DNA of 64,000 bases from Echinarachnius parma (Eukaryota; Echinodermata; Echinoidea; Clypeasteroida; Echinarachniidae): NCBI GenBank assembly GCA_037951105.1, contig JBAMJV010007390.1, positions 124,001 through 188,000 on the forward strand. The letters run 5' to 3'. Positions 28,925-41,900 of this stretch are shown in pieces. A program made the translations under genes and the position numbers. Numbering within the stretch: the stretch's first letter is position 1; each line of letters opens with the position of its first letter. The notes under the pieces were generated by a model. It was not told where the DNA came from, ran no database searches, and saw only the letters and a program-made list of their open reading frames with translations.

Positions 28925-29630
28925 TCTTCGTTGTAAGATTGTATTATGTGCTTGTATGCACAGGTTATATATGCTCGATTGAAAGACACTCCTCTTCAGA
29001 TGTTGATACAAAGCATCTCTGGTTGGGGGCATTCTCTCCATGTCCCTAGTCTTCTGTGAGAACAACCTCATTCGGACGAGGTCAACATCGAGTGTCCTCA
29101 TTTGATTTATTCAAGTACACTTCTTTCAATCTCGGCGATGAACAGGGCCATGGCCTTACACGCTGTCGTGCCCAGGTTTGTGGCGATACTGTTCAGAGAG
29201 ATCATTTTAGTTGTCTTTCCCGCTTTGACGGAGATCCAGATTTCTGCAGGCCGGATTCAGAGCCTTGATGTGATGGAAATTACGACAACATCTGAGTGTC
29301 TCTAGTATACACTATCCCAAGTGAAGAAAATTGGAGGGCGTGGAGCAGATGTACTAAGACACGCGTGTCAGCTTCCTCATGGTTACACTGATCCATCAGT
29401 GAACCATTTCCAGCATGGAGCACTTGATCACCTGATGTGATGTAGACACTCTTGTCATCAGGGAAATGCTCTTCTATCGCTATATCAGCTATATCGTGGT
29501 GGATTCTTGCCGATTCTTGAGTATTCTTGGTGATTCGTGTCAAAAATTGGTGAAGAACTGACACGAAGTCGTCATGAACCTTCAAGATGGGCCATGAAGC
29601 CGTATATATGCCATCAAGAAGCCTATACAA
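28925..29630 (-). pseudogene. Decayed copy of the HEEADTR / EIW-AGK family gene
   Basis: Right to left, the minus strand carries DKSVYITSGDQVL with CNHEEADTRVLVHLLHALQ (about 29480-29300), then AEIWISVKAGKTTKMISLNS, IATNLGTTACKAMALF (about 29255-29125), then VRMRLFSQKTRDMERMPPTR, DALYQHLKRSVFQ (about 29085-28960). The order matches a large multicopy family of uncharacterised invertebrate proteins (HEEADTR..TVDTDV..EIW..GTGK..P(L/I)FHA.TGCDT..PPT-x-x-A-L-x-Q-H-x-K-R-A) that I know from genome annotations and take to be transposon-borne or FEN/PIN-nuclease-like. Several frame changes and internal losses (including the GCDT block) mean it is dead. Confidence 0.65.
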
Positions 29631-31209
29631 GACCCAAACGAGATGTCACCAAGAAGCCACCAAGATCAATGCTAAATAATCCATAACATACGTAAACGAT
29701 AAAATATATGTTTTGACACTCCACCTCCAATAATTGTTGATATACAATAGTTTAGTGATATGTAACTGATTTCTAGACATCAGTACCTTATTTTTTTGAC
29801 AAATTATCTAATTTCGGTCAAAATTATCGAATTTTTGAGTAGGTTTATCTCATTTCCTGAATGGGTACGTGGTGATCACCCAGCCACATTGCTTGTCAGG
29901 TAAAAATGTGGACAATGATATTCAGGCGAAAACCCTCAGACAACCTGCAACAAAACGTTCATTCGTCCAAAATGTGTCCCCAAGCAGCTCAAAGTAAGTT
30001 TTACCCACTTTTACCAAAGCCTCCAATAACATCCCATGTATATAATTACACATAACGATAGGAAAATAAAATACGGCGCTTTCCCACGTGACACACATGT
30101 CTTGGCGACGTCTTGTTGACATCTTAGTGATGTCTTGATAAATGATAGAATCGTACCTTATTCATAAAGATAGTTGATGATTCTTGTTCAATTCTTGTTA
30201 GCTCTTGATGAAGTCGTGACGGCATCTTGCAAAAACGCCGCGTTGTCGTCACGGTATATTAGTGGTGTCGTAAGAGTTTCTTGGTGTGTCTTGCGTACAA
30301 GGTAGGCGGGGCTTATTTAGAGCCGATTGGTAACGAACCATCAATATATTAAGTTCATATCAATTCGGCTTGTAAATCGATGCGTTTCTTGAAAGTGGGA
30401 CGGGCCCTTTATACATGTTATAAGAGTACCCGAAGTGTGCCGTCGCGTCACATCTATTCGTCATGGGCAATGTCAGGCAAGCCCGATATGTTCGACCAAG
30501 CGGTTTCTAAGAAGGCAATCGTCCAGCTCCAACTCTCTACCCGGAAGCCCAAATCAAAGGCAAATTGTTGAGATCCATTATTATGTTAGATAATATAGAT
30601 AAAATAGATAAGATACTTGTCTATTGTCCACATTAAAAAAACAAAATACAGAAATTTGGCCTCCACTGGCTGACACATTTAAATAATATTACATTTACAT
30701 GGCAAAATATACAGAATGAAGTGCATAATGAATGGAAATGAGAAGAAAATACAATACTAAAAGAGGGGAAGCCAGAGGAAGTGGACATTTATAAATTTAT
30801 ATATTAGTATTTGAAGAGCGTAGTTGCTAAAGGCGTTAAATCCACTTTTCTAACTTTGGGGAAAAGCAAGTGCCTTTGTCCAAATTTGTACACATGCCTA
30901 TCGGGGAAAATGAAAATTAATCGTTCCATATTTTGATTTTGATTGTATAATTTGTCAAAAAATGTTGATTTCCAGATAGCTACGTAGCTAATGAATGTAC
31001 TGATATCGTCAACTCAATGTGTATGTAAAGTGGATTTAGCGCCTTTTGGAACTATAAGCTCTTCATTTAAAACAACCCAACAGCCTGCCATATAGCTATA
31101 CAAATATCACATATCAAATATAAAATCAAATATCAGATGTACAGTACATAGTGCGCAAAAATAAATGCAGGAAAATCCCTCGTAATTAAAGGGAGAAGAA
31201 GTAGGAGAG
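29631..31209. other. Intergenic spacer
   Basis: 30080-30290 is rich in TCTTG(A/G)(C/T) motifs (TCTTGGCGACGTCTTGTTGA and similar). Nothing else recognised; the ORF near 30380 has no family features. Confidence 0.5.
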
Positions 31210-31766
31210 TTAAAGGGATAGTTGAGTATTGGTCAAACTTAACTTTAGTAACCAAAACCGGCACCATTACGGTACAAAGTAATAGTTATAACTTCACCAT
31301 GCTCGAAAAGTATACACAATTACAAACGACTAAGTAAAACCCCTGTTATCATTTTAAAAAGAGCCGTTACAACTCAAGAGGGCGCTATTTAAAAAAAAAT
31401 CATTGGTTTTAGCCTTTATTCATACAAAATTGTGCATTTAATGTTTGTTAAAATAATGATTCAATAGATATATCATCAACGACTTTTTAAAAACCTATTC
31501 TGATTTTTTCAAAGTAGTCTACGAGCATTTTTTGAAATTTTTCTAAAAAGTCCAAATATCGCCCGGTGATTGCCGGTGAAGAACATTTTGAATAAAATTA
31601 TATTTATGGATATTTCAGCCGTTTCTGAACCGATTTTGATCAAATAAAGTTTATTCCGTCATTAAAATGGTATGTTCTTTCGAATTTAACAGTCAGTTTT
31701 TCATTATCTCACAAAAAAATATCGGGGGGCACTTCGGGAAATACCAATACTCAACACTACCTTTAA
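31210..31766. mobile_element. AAAGGGATAG MITE, copy 2
   Basis: Ends TTAAAGGGATAGTTGAGTAT and AATACTCAACACTACCTTT. Very close to 54271-54793 (shared AACTTTAGTAACCAAAACC, ATGCTCGAAAAGTATACACA), more distant from 17457-17972. Confidence 0.88.
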
Positions 31767-31972
31767 ACAATAGTGACAGGAGATAAATATCAGTCAATTA
31801 TCAGTCAATTGAAACAAGAGAATGTGACATCACTAGCCGACTACTTTCAGTATTCTTATAGCATAATCCATAGAGAGACTGAGACAAAAAAAAAAACGCC
31901 GAAAAAAATGATACACAATCACGCGTCAGAAAATTTGAGAATACTAGTAATACTACTAATATTTTCCTTGTA

Positions 31973-32452
31973 AAGGGATCTAGTAACTTTGTTGACATGT
32001 GATGAATGGTTGATAACATGTGTATGTTTGTGATCTGATATGTCCACTGAGTAATGTGTGACAATTACACGTTAAATGGATGTTATATGGCCGTAGTATA
32101 ATGAGCGAAAATGCAAAGTGATATTTGTGAACTCAATGCACTGACTATGTACACAGTTATAACTTTCCAGTGGATAATGAACATTCCGAACACTTCAATC
32201 GTAAATATACTTTTAACAGAAGACTAGTGAAATTCGAAAAACAGAAACCCGTTCCATGCTTTTATCATGTTTATTGGAAATATACGGATACAACAAGGTA
32301 TAGCGAACCGCTTGAGTTCTAAGTAAGTTTTGTGGATTTGGACAATGAGTGATATCAAGATCGGTGTTAAGGCTGTTGTTAGTGTTTAGTAAACACCAAC
32401 ACCAGCGTTAAACACCGAACTTGAAATTACTAAATTTTACTAGATCCCTATA
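31973..32452. mobile_element. AGGGATCTAGTAA-end element, copy 1
   Basis: GGGATCTAGTAACTTTGTTG at the left and TAAATTTTACTAGATCCCTA at the right are inverted ends. Internal ATGAGCGAAAATGCAAAGTG and GTAAGTTTTGTGGATTT are shared with 55297-55690. Confidence 0.78.
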
Positions 32453-32858
32453 ACTACCAGCACATAATCCGAGCTTAAGTAGGATGTTTGAATGACCATC
32501 GAGAACGCTCTCCCATTAACAAAAAGTGACAAATCCGCATTGTTATCCACGTATGTAATGTAAGTTGTTTCAAATGTGCTCCATAAATTATTCCTAATAT
32601 GATTATATTCACAGCAGATTATTGTTCGGATAGAATAGTACAAATAATTTGTTTGATATTCTGTGCCTTGCTGCGAAGATCACTAGAAAAGCAACCATCG
32701 CCCTCCTTTAAAACAAATCAGATGTAGAGTGCACTAAGTTGGGAACAGGACCTGGTATGAATTGTGAATTATTATTATCATCATCATTATTATCAGCATC
32801 AGTTAGAAAGACGAGCAGTCTATATAGGGGTATTAAACAAAACCATGACTCGTTTACT
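32453..32858. other. Spacer with an open minus-strand stretch
   Basis: The minus strand is open from 32643, reading YVDNNADLSLFVNGRAFSMV, faintly like a LamG or carbohydrate-module strand. There are no convincing splice sites, so I do not call an exon. Confidence 0.3.
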
Positions 32859-33001
32859 GCCCTGTTTCAGAGAGTGTTTCAATCGATTGTAAAGTTGCAA
32901 TTAATTGCAAGTCAGATCATGTGATACGGTATTATTGGTTGTACTGTGCATATTTATTGCATCTTTACAATCGATTGCAAATCTTTTTGCAACGGTGCCC
33001 T
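32859..33001. mobile_element. GTTGCAGAAAGAG MITE, copy 2
   Basis: GCCCTGTTTCAGAGAGTGTT and TTTTTGCAACGGTGCCC ends, with TCAATCGATTGTAAAGTTGC and TTTACAATCGATTGCAAA inside. Diverged relative of 19053-19223. Confidence 0.75.
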
Positions 33002-33478
33002 GGACTTCTTAGTTATAATGTTACCGCCTAAAGTACATGTATAATCCATGATAAATTATTGTGATAATCATATATGAATGGTTACTTATGATGGAGCCTG
33101 TCTAGAAAAGGTAAATACAAGACAATAGCGGTTGCGTGATATTACACACCCACACACACTCATTGACGAGTGTACTTCTCTTTTTTTGAAAACATGACAC
33201 ATTAGTGAATGTTCAACTACAAAAAAACAAATCAAAATGCCGATTCATTATCAAAACAAAACAAATTAGTCAGGTAGTCATTAATCTAATTATGTGATTG
33301 TAACTTTGAGTATAATTGATTATTTTGAATATAGTGTTGATTCTATTTATTTAAAGTTTAACACATTTATTCGACGAGCTCAGTAATAATGAGTAATGTG
33401 TAATTTGAAATTTGTTTAATTAATGTATGTTTGCTGTAAATATACTTTGTAACCATTAAAAAAGGAATTTCCATTAAT
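33002..33478. other. AT-rich spacer
   Basis: Only an ACACACCCACACACACTC run near 33146 stands out. Confidence 0.5.
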
Positions 33479-34110
33479 TTGGACAATCAAATCAATCAAA
33501 TCAAATCAAATCAATCAACTCAAATCAAATCAAATCAAATCAAATCAAATCAAATCAAATCAATCAACTCAAATCAATCAAATCAAATCAATCAACTCAA
33601 ATCAATCAAATCAAATCAAATCAACTCAAATCAAATCAAATCAAATCAATCAACTCAAATCAAATCAAATCAAATCAATCAACTCAAATCAATCAACTCA
33701 AATCAAATCAAATCAAATCAAATCAAATCAATCAACTCAAATCAAATCAATCAACTCAAATCAAATCAAATCAAATCAAATCAAATCAATCAACTCAAAT
33801 CAAATCAACTCAAATCAAATCAAATCAAATCAATCAACTCAAATCAAATCAAATCAAATCAAATCAAATCAATCAACTCAAATCAAATCAATCAACTCAA
33901 ATCAAATCAATCAACTCAAATCAAATCAATCAACTCAAATCAAATCAATCAACTCAAATCAAATCAATCAACTCAAATCAAATCAATCAAATCAAATCAA
34001 ATCAAATCAAATCAATCAAATCAAATCAAATCAACTCAAATCAAATCAAATCAAATCTAATCAATCAACTCAACTCAAATCAAATCAAATCAAATCTAAT
34101 CAAATCTAAT
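33479..34110. repeat. (TCAAA)n / TCAACTCAAATCAAATCAA compound satellite
   Basis: About 630 bp of pentamer AATCA with regular 4-bp slips (TCAA-TCAACTCAAA). The 19-bp composite AATCAATCAACTCAAATCA recurs, evenly spaced from 33888 to 33977, so a higher-order unit has formed. The long ORF of N-Q-I-K-S is an artefact. Confidence 0.95.
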
Positions 34111-34895
34111 TTCACATGTGTCACCTGTTAACAGAATCGATAAAACAAATAAAAAGTGACCACAATTGTTCATATGACACCCCTTTAAAAAAAAAGGAAG
34201 AAGAAAAGCAATCTTAGACCTAGTTACTTCATTTATTATTGTTTATTTAATGTTGCTAAGATAATTATATAACCACTTCTCGTTTAATATCCTTGTAGGC
34301 CTATTCATGGTGCATGCATGGTGCATTAGGGCTTGTTCTCGTAAGTGTCCTTGTGTGGGTCTATTTCGATTTTTGTTTTCGCACAGACAGTCACAATCCT
34401 CGTCATATCCGTACTAGTGGGTGTTAGGCGGTCTACATACGCCTAAACTATAAACTGACACACTGACATGGCCACACAGCTCAGGGACCCGCTATTTCCT
34501 GGCTCGCTGTGCGCTGATTGGCCAATCCACTTCGGAAAGTTTTGCAGTTTGTCAAACAAGTGGAACTGTACTTGACAGTAACCATATTACACAGTGAAAA
34601 CACTTTGTCATCGTTGCGGGAAAGGGCATATAGGGCTCCACAGCGGGATGGCTAGAATATCACAATATAGATTTCAAACTATACACCCTCATAGCTTATA
34701 ACAGCATACAGAGTTGTCAACATATCTACAAGACTGGTACTGGACATGCACATTTTTGTTTATTGTTGTTATTTATAGCAATACATTCTTTCAGTCATTT
34801 GTTTACAACGGTGTTAGCAAGGATTTCACCCGCAGAATCACGTAGTTATATAACCCTGCTCTGCACTTTGGTACTTCATAAACTAAACAGTAACA
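34111..34895 (+). promoter_or_regulatory. Candidate promoter region of the plus-strand gene
   Basis: A palindromic double CCAAT box, GATTGGCCAATC, lies at 34516-34527, about 370 bp before the start codon, within a local CpG-richer patch. TATATAA at 34847-34853 is 43 bp before the ATG and could be a TATA box only if the 5' UTR is very short. No transcription start can be fixed from sequence. Confidence 0.4.
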
Positions 34896-35201
34896 ATGTT
34901 ACTTCAAAGGACTCGTTCGAATCCCGAAAATTCCCTAATCGGGATTCTCTGTGTGCTCGTTGTCTGCGGCAACGTCCGTCTCTTGGACGCTTCGGGAACG
35001 GGAACGTTCAGTGACGCGCAACTAAAGCAGTTGCGGGAAAAGAGGCAAGCGGGAACGGAGCGAACGGAAACGGCGTCGCTGATCGGGACTGGGTCGACCA
35101 CTCCGGCCAATCCCAACTGCAAGGTTTCTTCTTACACCCTAGTTGGTGATGACACCCATTACTACGCGTGCTGTGAGGGCACGACGATAACAGGGCCAGA
35201 C
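34896..35201 (+). CDS. Type I Cys-rich membrane protein, exon 1 (signal peptide)
   Basis: The ATG at 34896 opens 102 codons ending in phase 0 at CCAGAC|GTAAGA. Residues 14-24 (LIGILCVLVVC) form a signal-peptide core followed by RLLDASG. Then comes a polar Lys/Arg/Thr stretch with REKRQAG (possible basic cleavage), then NPNCKVSSYTLVGDDTHYYA followed by CCEGTTITGPD. CpG content is much higher than in the introns. I know no family for this protein. Echinoderm or hemichordate Shisa-like and CYYR-like proteins share the layout of signal, Cys-rich ectodomain, single helix and Cys-rich cytoplasm, but the motif CC-x-G-x-C..RYCC of Shisa is not present. Confidence 0.75.
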
Positions 35202-35713
35202 GTAAGAAAATACTTGAATTGTATCATTTTTAAACTCTGTTGCTGGACATTTTCTTTAAAAATAGAAATATTAATATCAAGTAGAAGGAAAAGAAAAGGA
35301 AGATGATATTCGGTTACAAGCCACTGAGATCGAACACCACCTTCGTTTTTAGACACTAGTTTACGATGACAAGATTCTTTAGGCGGTTATTCGTGTTATT
35401 AGACATACGTATATAGCCCACAAATATTGCAGTATTTGTAATACAATGCCTTCTATATGCTTGTTTGTTTTTTTAATCTTCATTTCTTTATTCACATACA
35501 TGTATTTAGGAAAAAGCTTATTTTCAGGGGGTCCCATGCATATGTACACGTGAGAGTTAGTTTAAAAAATCAAAGTTTGAGCGTGAAGAGGCTTCTAAAC
35601 TATTAAACCGATTTGCTGATTTTCCTTTGAATCAAATAACGATTCGAACGTAATAGAACAAAACTAAACTCTCTTTTTAAATAATGTATAATTTTCATCC
35701 TTGTAATTCTCAG
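35202..35713 (+). other. Intron 1 of the plus-strand gene
   Basis: AT-rich, 512 bp, GTAAGA to TTCTCAG. No element recognised. Confidence 0.7.
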
Positions 35714-35823
35714 AATGTCGTTAATTGGGACTGCGAACCAGCGAGAAAGACTTACGCCAAGATCAACGAGAGTAGACCATTCTACTGCGGGGGCATCACG
35801 GGCGAATCAAACGCCAGGCAAAG
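35714..35823 (+). CDS. Type I Cys-rich membrane protein, exon 2
   Basis: A 110-bp exon (phase 0 in, phase 2 out). It reads NVVNWDCEPARKTYAKINES, then RPFYCGGITGESNARQ, carrying two cysteines and the sequon NES. Acceptor AATTCTCAG, donor CAAAG|GTACGT. Joining AG to the C that starts exon 3 makes Ser. A 12-bp tandem repeat (TCCTAGCTCTGT) starts 10 bases into the following intron. Confidence 0.75.
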
Positions 35824-35833
35824 GTACGTTCCT

Positions 35834-35908
35834 TCCTAGCTCTGTTCCTAGCTCTGTTCCTAGCTCTGTTACTAGCTCTGTTACTAGCTCTGTTACTAGC
35901 TCTGTTCC
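35834..35908. repeat. 12-bp tandem repeat just after a splice donor
   Basis: TCCTAGCTCTGT about three times, then TACTAGCTCTGT three times. Confidence 0.9.
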
Positions 35909-38900
35909 CCGACTCGCTCAGGACTGGTCTCGAAAATACTCGGTAAAAAATTGTAGAAGATGTGATATACACAAATCATTTCGTCTTGAATGATTTAAAT
36001 CCGTCAATACCAACAGTGGTGTATACGGAGGGGGGGGGGGGGGGGGGCGGTATGGTGGGCATGTGGGAATGTGCGCCTCCCCCCCCCCCCCCCCCAAATA
36101 ATGTGACAGAAACATTGACAAACATTATGGGAAAAACATTTATAAAGATGGAGGGGGGAAAAGGTGCTCCCCCCCCCCCCCCCCCCCTCCCAATCAGTCC
36201 GACCACGCTTCTCTATCGAATACAAAGCTTTTATTATCTGACCACGGAATTACACACATAACGAGCTGGGAAAGCTGAGAGGCCTGGGTAAGGGAATAGA
36301 TTCTCACAAAGTGTTGATTTTGTATAACCCTTGATAAGTTGGGTCCATGTAATTATGAAATTAAATTTTATATAACAATTTTAATGATCGCCTTTGTATA
36401 ATGTTCGCAATTTTCATAATCTATTTCATATTTTCTCAACGACACATGAAAGGTTATAGATTTAACAAAAATAAAAATTAGTTTCTTCCTCATCTGATAA
36501 CAAAGTAATATATATTCCTAATTATTACATTCTCATTTTTGACGGTGTAAAAGTCGAGATGGTTCTTTAGGATCTTCTTATTTCATCGCGTCTAATCATG
36601 TTCATTGTATTTGGAAACCTCTTCCCTTTTAATAGTGCAATAGATTATATAAAGACGCCATATTCACGTTGTACTTTAAACCGAATCAGATAACAAATTG
36701 ACTTCCATTTGGGGTTATTATATACTTCAACAAATGTCATTCCTTTTTATTTAGATATAGATGGATATGTATGATTGTAATACTTAATCGAAATGGCACC
36801 ATGTACATTGTATTCAAAACGATGTCTCCTTTCCTCGACCACACACAAATCAACTATCATTCTTTTTATACATTTTTTTTTTTTCACTTTCGAACCCATC
36901 TGATAGCAAACTAACATGTATCCTTTTGAGAGGGATAATATATTTTACAATTGTGTTTTATATATGTTTGATATCGCTTAAACATATAGATGGGTCCATA
37001 CGATCGCAATATTTTATCAAAATGTCATCATGCACATTGTATTCAAAACTACTTCCTCTTCCCTCGAATTCATGCAAGTCTCGTTTTTGTTTAATCTGAT
37101 AACAACCCGACATCCTTTTTTCAGGGTGAGTGATTCTTCCGTTCTCACACTGTTGTTACACTGTATGTATCTTGTCATCAGCATAATAGGCGTATATAAG
37201 CATTAGGCGAGGGGTTGCAGCCCCCCCCCCCCCCTTCCCATAAGAGGGGGTTTTGAAAACGACAATATTCGGACAATGGTACCTAAGATTCTGGCGAAAC
37301 GTGCTATTTTTGGTCTTAACGCGTCATATTCGGACAAAAACATGTCACATTCGAGCAAGGGGCAGCTAAAATTTGGGCAAAACCCTTTATTGTTTGAAGA
37401 CAAAATCGTATAGTTTTCTGGAAACCAAGTGCATAAAGTGGTGACGACTTTTTTGGGTTGTCGATTAAAAATCGGGAAGGATGGTACTCGGGCAAAAGAC
37501 CCCAGACCCCCCCCCCCCCCCCCCCCCACATCCCCATACAAAAATATGCCAATACGCCCAATGTCATGAGTGGATCGACACACGGTAACTGACCTCTAAA
37601 ATCGCTTCCGTATTTTGTCTTTACCTCTATTAAAGGGATAGTTATAATGGATTAAAGCGGGTAATGTGGATTTTGGTTTTATGTTTATAGTGAATTGAAT
37701 TTGAAGTGAATTAAATGTGTACTTGTAAACAATCATGGACTCCCTGGTGGCTGGAACAGAATCATAAACAAGACAACATTAAATGAATCTATACACGATG
37801 TTCATGTGAATTTCAGAAATATTCCAATTAATTAATAGGCAACAGTCTTGTCGATGACAGTATAAGCATTATCATACCTCACGGATATACACAAGTGGGA
37901 CTGAGCTATCGCTATCATGAGTACTTTTTTTTATTACGACTACTTGGGACGGTTTATAACTCAAAAGTTTATCAAATTTAATGTTTTAGCTTCCCCAAGA
38001 AGCTTTATTATGCAACTATAATTATATTCGCAGTGTTTTCTCGTGTCCCAAAACACTTTCCAAAGGAAATGGTCCCATATAATAGTTCATATATAAATGA
38101 CCTATAATTGGTAACGGACCTCAACGATCAGCCTTGTTGTTAGGACTCAATCAATCGGAAGAATACTTATCTTGTCGGGCAATGTTAGAACCAGACTAGT
38201 GCAATGACCTATGGACATAGGGAACTTCATAATAATCTTTACCTAAAATCTATATATATATCCACTGCTATAAGATCTTTTGTATTCGATTTTTTCTTCT
38301 TTCTGTTTTGTGGTTTATTTGGGTTTGTCAAACTTGATATACAATTTGTTTATTACCCAAGGCGAGAAAATTCATACGAAATACTATTTAAAATTGAATG
38401 GAAAATATACTGTATGAACATGTCACCTAAAGATGGCTTTGGAAATATCGGATGATTTCAGAATTGTAAGAGGGGCAACATTATGCGTTCGAATGATTTG
38501 AAACACTCGATTTCATAATAAAACTTTAACTGTGCAATTTATACACATCATTGATAACATGAATGTTTGTATTTCGCTGTGTAGAGTAGCACATTCATCG
38601 CAGTGGCTGCGTATTTGCCATGTTACAGAGGACATGACTGTATAATTTGGCACAAAATGGGGGGTTATTAGATATTTCCCGTCTAGTATGACAAACAATC
38701 ATGTATTCGCCGATAAACAAATTACGCGAATATGCACACACCCGTCACGTACATATGCTACCCTATATGTGTCGCATTTGACTATATGAAAGTAGTTTTG
38801 ACGTTTGACAAATGAATGAATATTCAGATTTTTTATTCAGTTGTGTACGACTCGATCAAAATCAAATGGGCATGTTAATTATTAATTATTGAAATATAAA

Positions 38901-41900
38901 TGTCAATAATTGTATAGTGTAGCTTTTTCAATGTGATTGTTTTCAATTTTTGTTATACTTGTATTCTATGTTCGAAGTAAATAATTAGCGTTAGTATATA
39001 GATCAAATGACACCTAGCAACAACTCCCACCGAAATGATAATCACGATTGTCCTGATAACTATAATTATGTTTTATTATTTTGGGGAGTGCAACATTATT
39101 TATAGCATGATATAACTATTACGAGTCACATACTACAAACAGCAGTTTCTAAACAGTACCACTACATACTGATGTATCCCTGGATCATGCAAATAATATG
39201 TTGCAATGCTCTATTTCTACTCCCCGGGGAGCATCAAACCGTATAATTCCCGCGTGTGAATTTCATGTAGATGTTATACCGTCTTTTATAAACATCAGTG
39301 TAGTTACCGTTAGTAAATCAAGACATTGGGAGGGAGACACATGGGGTGCGGTGCAATCAAAACATTTATACAATAATAGGTAGTAGGGTTTGCCTTAATG
39401 GAGGGACTGGTGCAAACAACTAATACAAATTACACATTTTTAAAATATGCTTTCTTCCTTCTTTTTATTATTATTATTATTTTTTTGGTGTGGGGGGGGG
39501 GGGGGGGGGGGTTGAATGGGGCAATAGTTCAAAGTTTACAGTTTGATTAAAAACATTTAAACAATAATAGAAAATAGGGTTTGCCTTTTTGGAGGGACTA
39601 ATGCCAGCATCTAATACTGAAATGTCACATTTGTTAAAATTGTCATTTTATTATTATTATATTTTTTTTTTTTGGGGGGGGGGGAGGGAGGTCTGTGGAG
39701 GCTAATGTGTCCTTGTACATCTGATCAACGCCATTAGTCGACAAATCATTCAATTTTACATGTAGAAAGTTGAACATTTGTTACATTTTAAATTACTTTA
39801 TTGTAGTATTATGATGACCAGCAGGTTCCAAATTATAAGCATACCTTTGTGCATTCCAATGTTTGTAAACTATTATAACTTTGATATAGACTAATATCGC
39901 ACAATTTAGTTTGAATGTATTGTCATAACAAAGTGCATCAGACGGACTCGCATCGTTTTATACATGAACTTGCAGACAAGTTGATCTTTACCCAAAGATG
40001 GTTAACATGGGAACATGCAGATCATATTATACCATTAACCCTTTCAACATTCAAAATTTAGAAAGTATCACTCACCTAATACGCATTGAACACACTAAAT
40101 TGTCGTGGTGAGGGGGGTTAAACCGTTCGGTGTCATGCATATGTCATATATTTTGAACACACGTTATACGTAGAGGAAGCGGGAGATTAAGGGATTAAAG
40201 TGGAAATTATTCGTTAAAAACAATTTGGTCTGTGGATTGTCTTCTCCTTTAACCCTTTATATGCTGGACGTGTGTTACAGAGCTTATATACACACACTGT
40301 GTACTCTATAATACAATAATAGTACAATGGCGCTCCGGGAGTTAACTTTGCTTAACTTCGCAGAGATCATTATTATTTTTTTTGTTTTCTCGCCACAACA
40401 TGTCACATTCAGTTGGCCACCGTTGTAGCGTTTAGTGTTTTACTAATATTTTCAAATTCGACAAAAATCATTGTCAATAGTCAACAAAACAAATATAAAA
40501 AAAATAACTTTCCGTTTAACACAGACTCAACTTTAGATGTTTACGTTGTTTGTCGTATAATTTGGTATAATTCTGGTCAGTGATGTGTGTTTTGACCGGT
40601 GTCATAATTAAACGGCAAAAACACTGAACGAAACAAATAGTTAAAACGAAATTGTAAACAGAAAACTGTTTACACTGTATTTAAGACGACTTCGCATTTC
40701 CCTCACAATATTAATTTTTCGTTGTTTTTATTTACAAACAATTATACTAATGTATAATAAAAACAATTACGTGCCTTGCTGTGCGTTTATATATTTGTGA
40801 CTGTTCAAATGTCAGATGCTACTCAGTCATGTGGTGAAAATCCGCCATTCCGGTTTCATAAGAGTAACCGCACGTCTTAACTTGTTAAAACTGAGGAAAC
40901 CATCATCATACAAAACAAAACATTCGGAAAAAAATATCCGTATCTCCGAGAATCTAATGGAACGATTTCTTCTGAAATATACAGATTCTAGCCTTTCTTC
41001 TGTCATAACTGGTCATTATAGTTTTCCGGGTTAGGCCTATTAGCATGCAAACGGCTTGACGGGGAAATACATAAATAGATTTGTTTTGATACACTAACAA
41101 ACTAACTAAAAACTAAAACAAAATGCTGTCATCCTTTTATCTGCAGTGTAACATCCGAGGTACGTGACCAAAAACCACCAATTTACTAAATAAGATAAAC
41201 AAAACCGAATATGAATCAACCACTCGAAATACAACGGATATGTTATTAACTGCCAAATTAGGAACTTTGATATCGTTTTATAATATCTATTAAGTAAGTA
41301 TGATAACAATAATGAAAGTTTGAAAATGATTAGTCGGTAATATTATTACTCATTATTTAATGAAACGATCATGTATTGTAAGAAGGTTAAGTTAGTCAGA
41401 TACATGACCATAAACCCATGATAAAGACCCCACAAAGGATGTATAAAATACTGTCCTTCATAAACAGATTTTAATTCTTACAGAAAGATCGTCGTCACAG
41501 TCAGGTAATCTTCACACGAATACGATATAGATGTAGACAGTGCATCTATAGATATGTGGAATATACAGAGATATTTAGTATATACAGTGGCTGAGGCATG
41601 TGCTGATTGTTGGTCTACAGACATGATGGTCTTTAAAGACAGGCGGTCACTGAGGCAGGTTTTAACAAACGAATATGAACAGTAGTACAATTGGAGCCAC
41701 CATGAAGATATTTTATGAAGAAAAAAAGCACTGGGGTCTGTTAATGGTTGGTTCTTCAAACAATCGACAGATGGCTGGTTTCACTCGTAACACATTACGA
41801 TCAATGCAATTTTATTTGGATATAAATTAGAGACACTGTAGTATGGGAATATTGACGAAATAGTATGTAAACATATTAAAAAAACTAATCGCTATACTCG

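Noticed and set aside
32440-32643. Open minus-strand stretch with LSLFVNGRAF, faintly LamG-like
   Set aside because: Overlaps the end of a repeat element and lacks convincing splice sites.
33479-34060. A 193-codon plus-strand ORF of N-Q-I-K-S repeats
   Set aside because: It is the translation of the TCAAA satellite; no start context, splice or homology support.
35962-36261. Gly- and Pro-rich ORFs on both strands
   Set aside because: Produced by G and C homopolymers.
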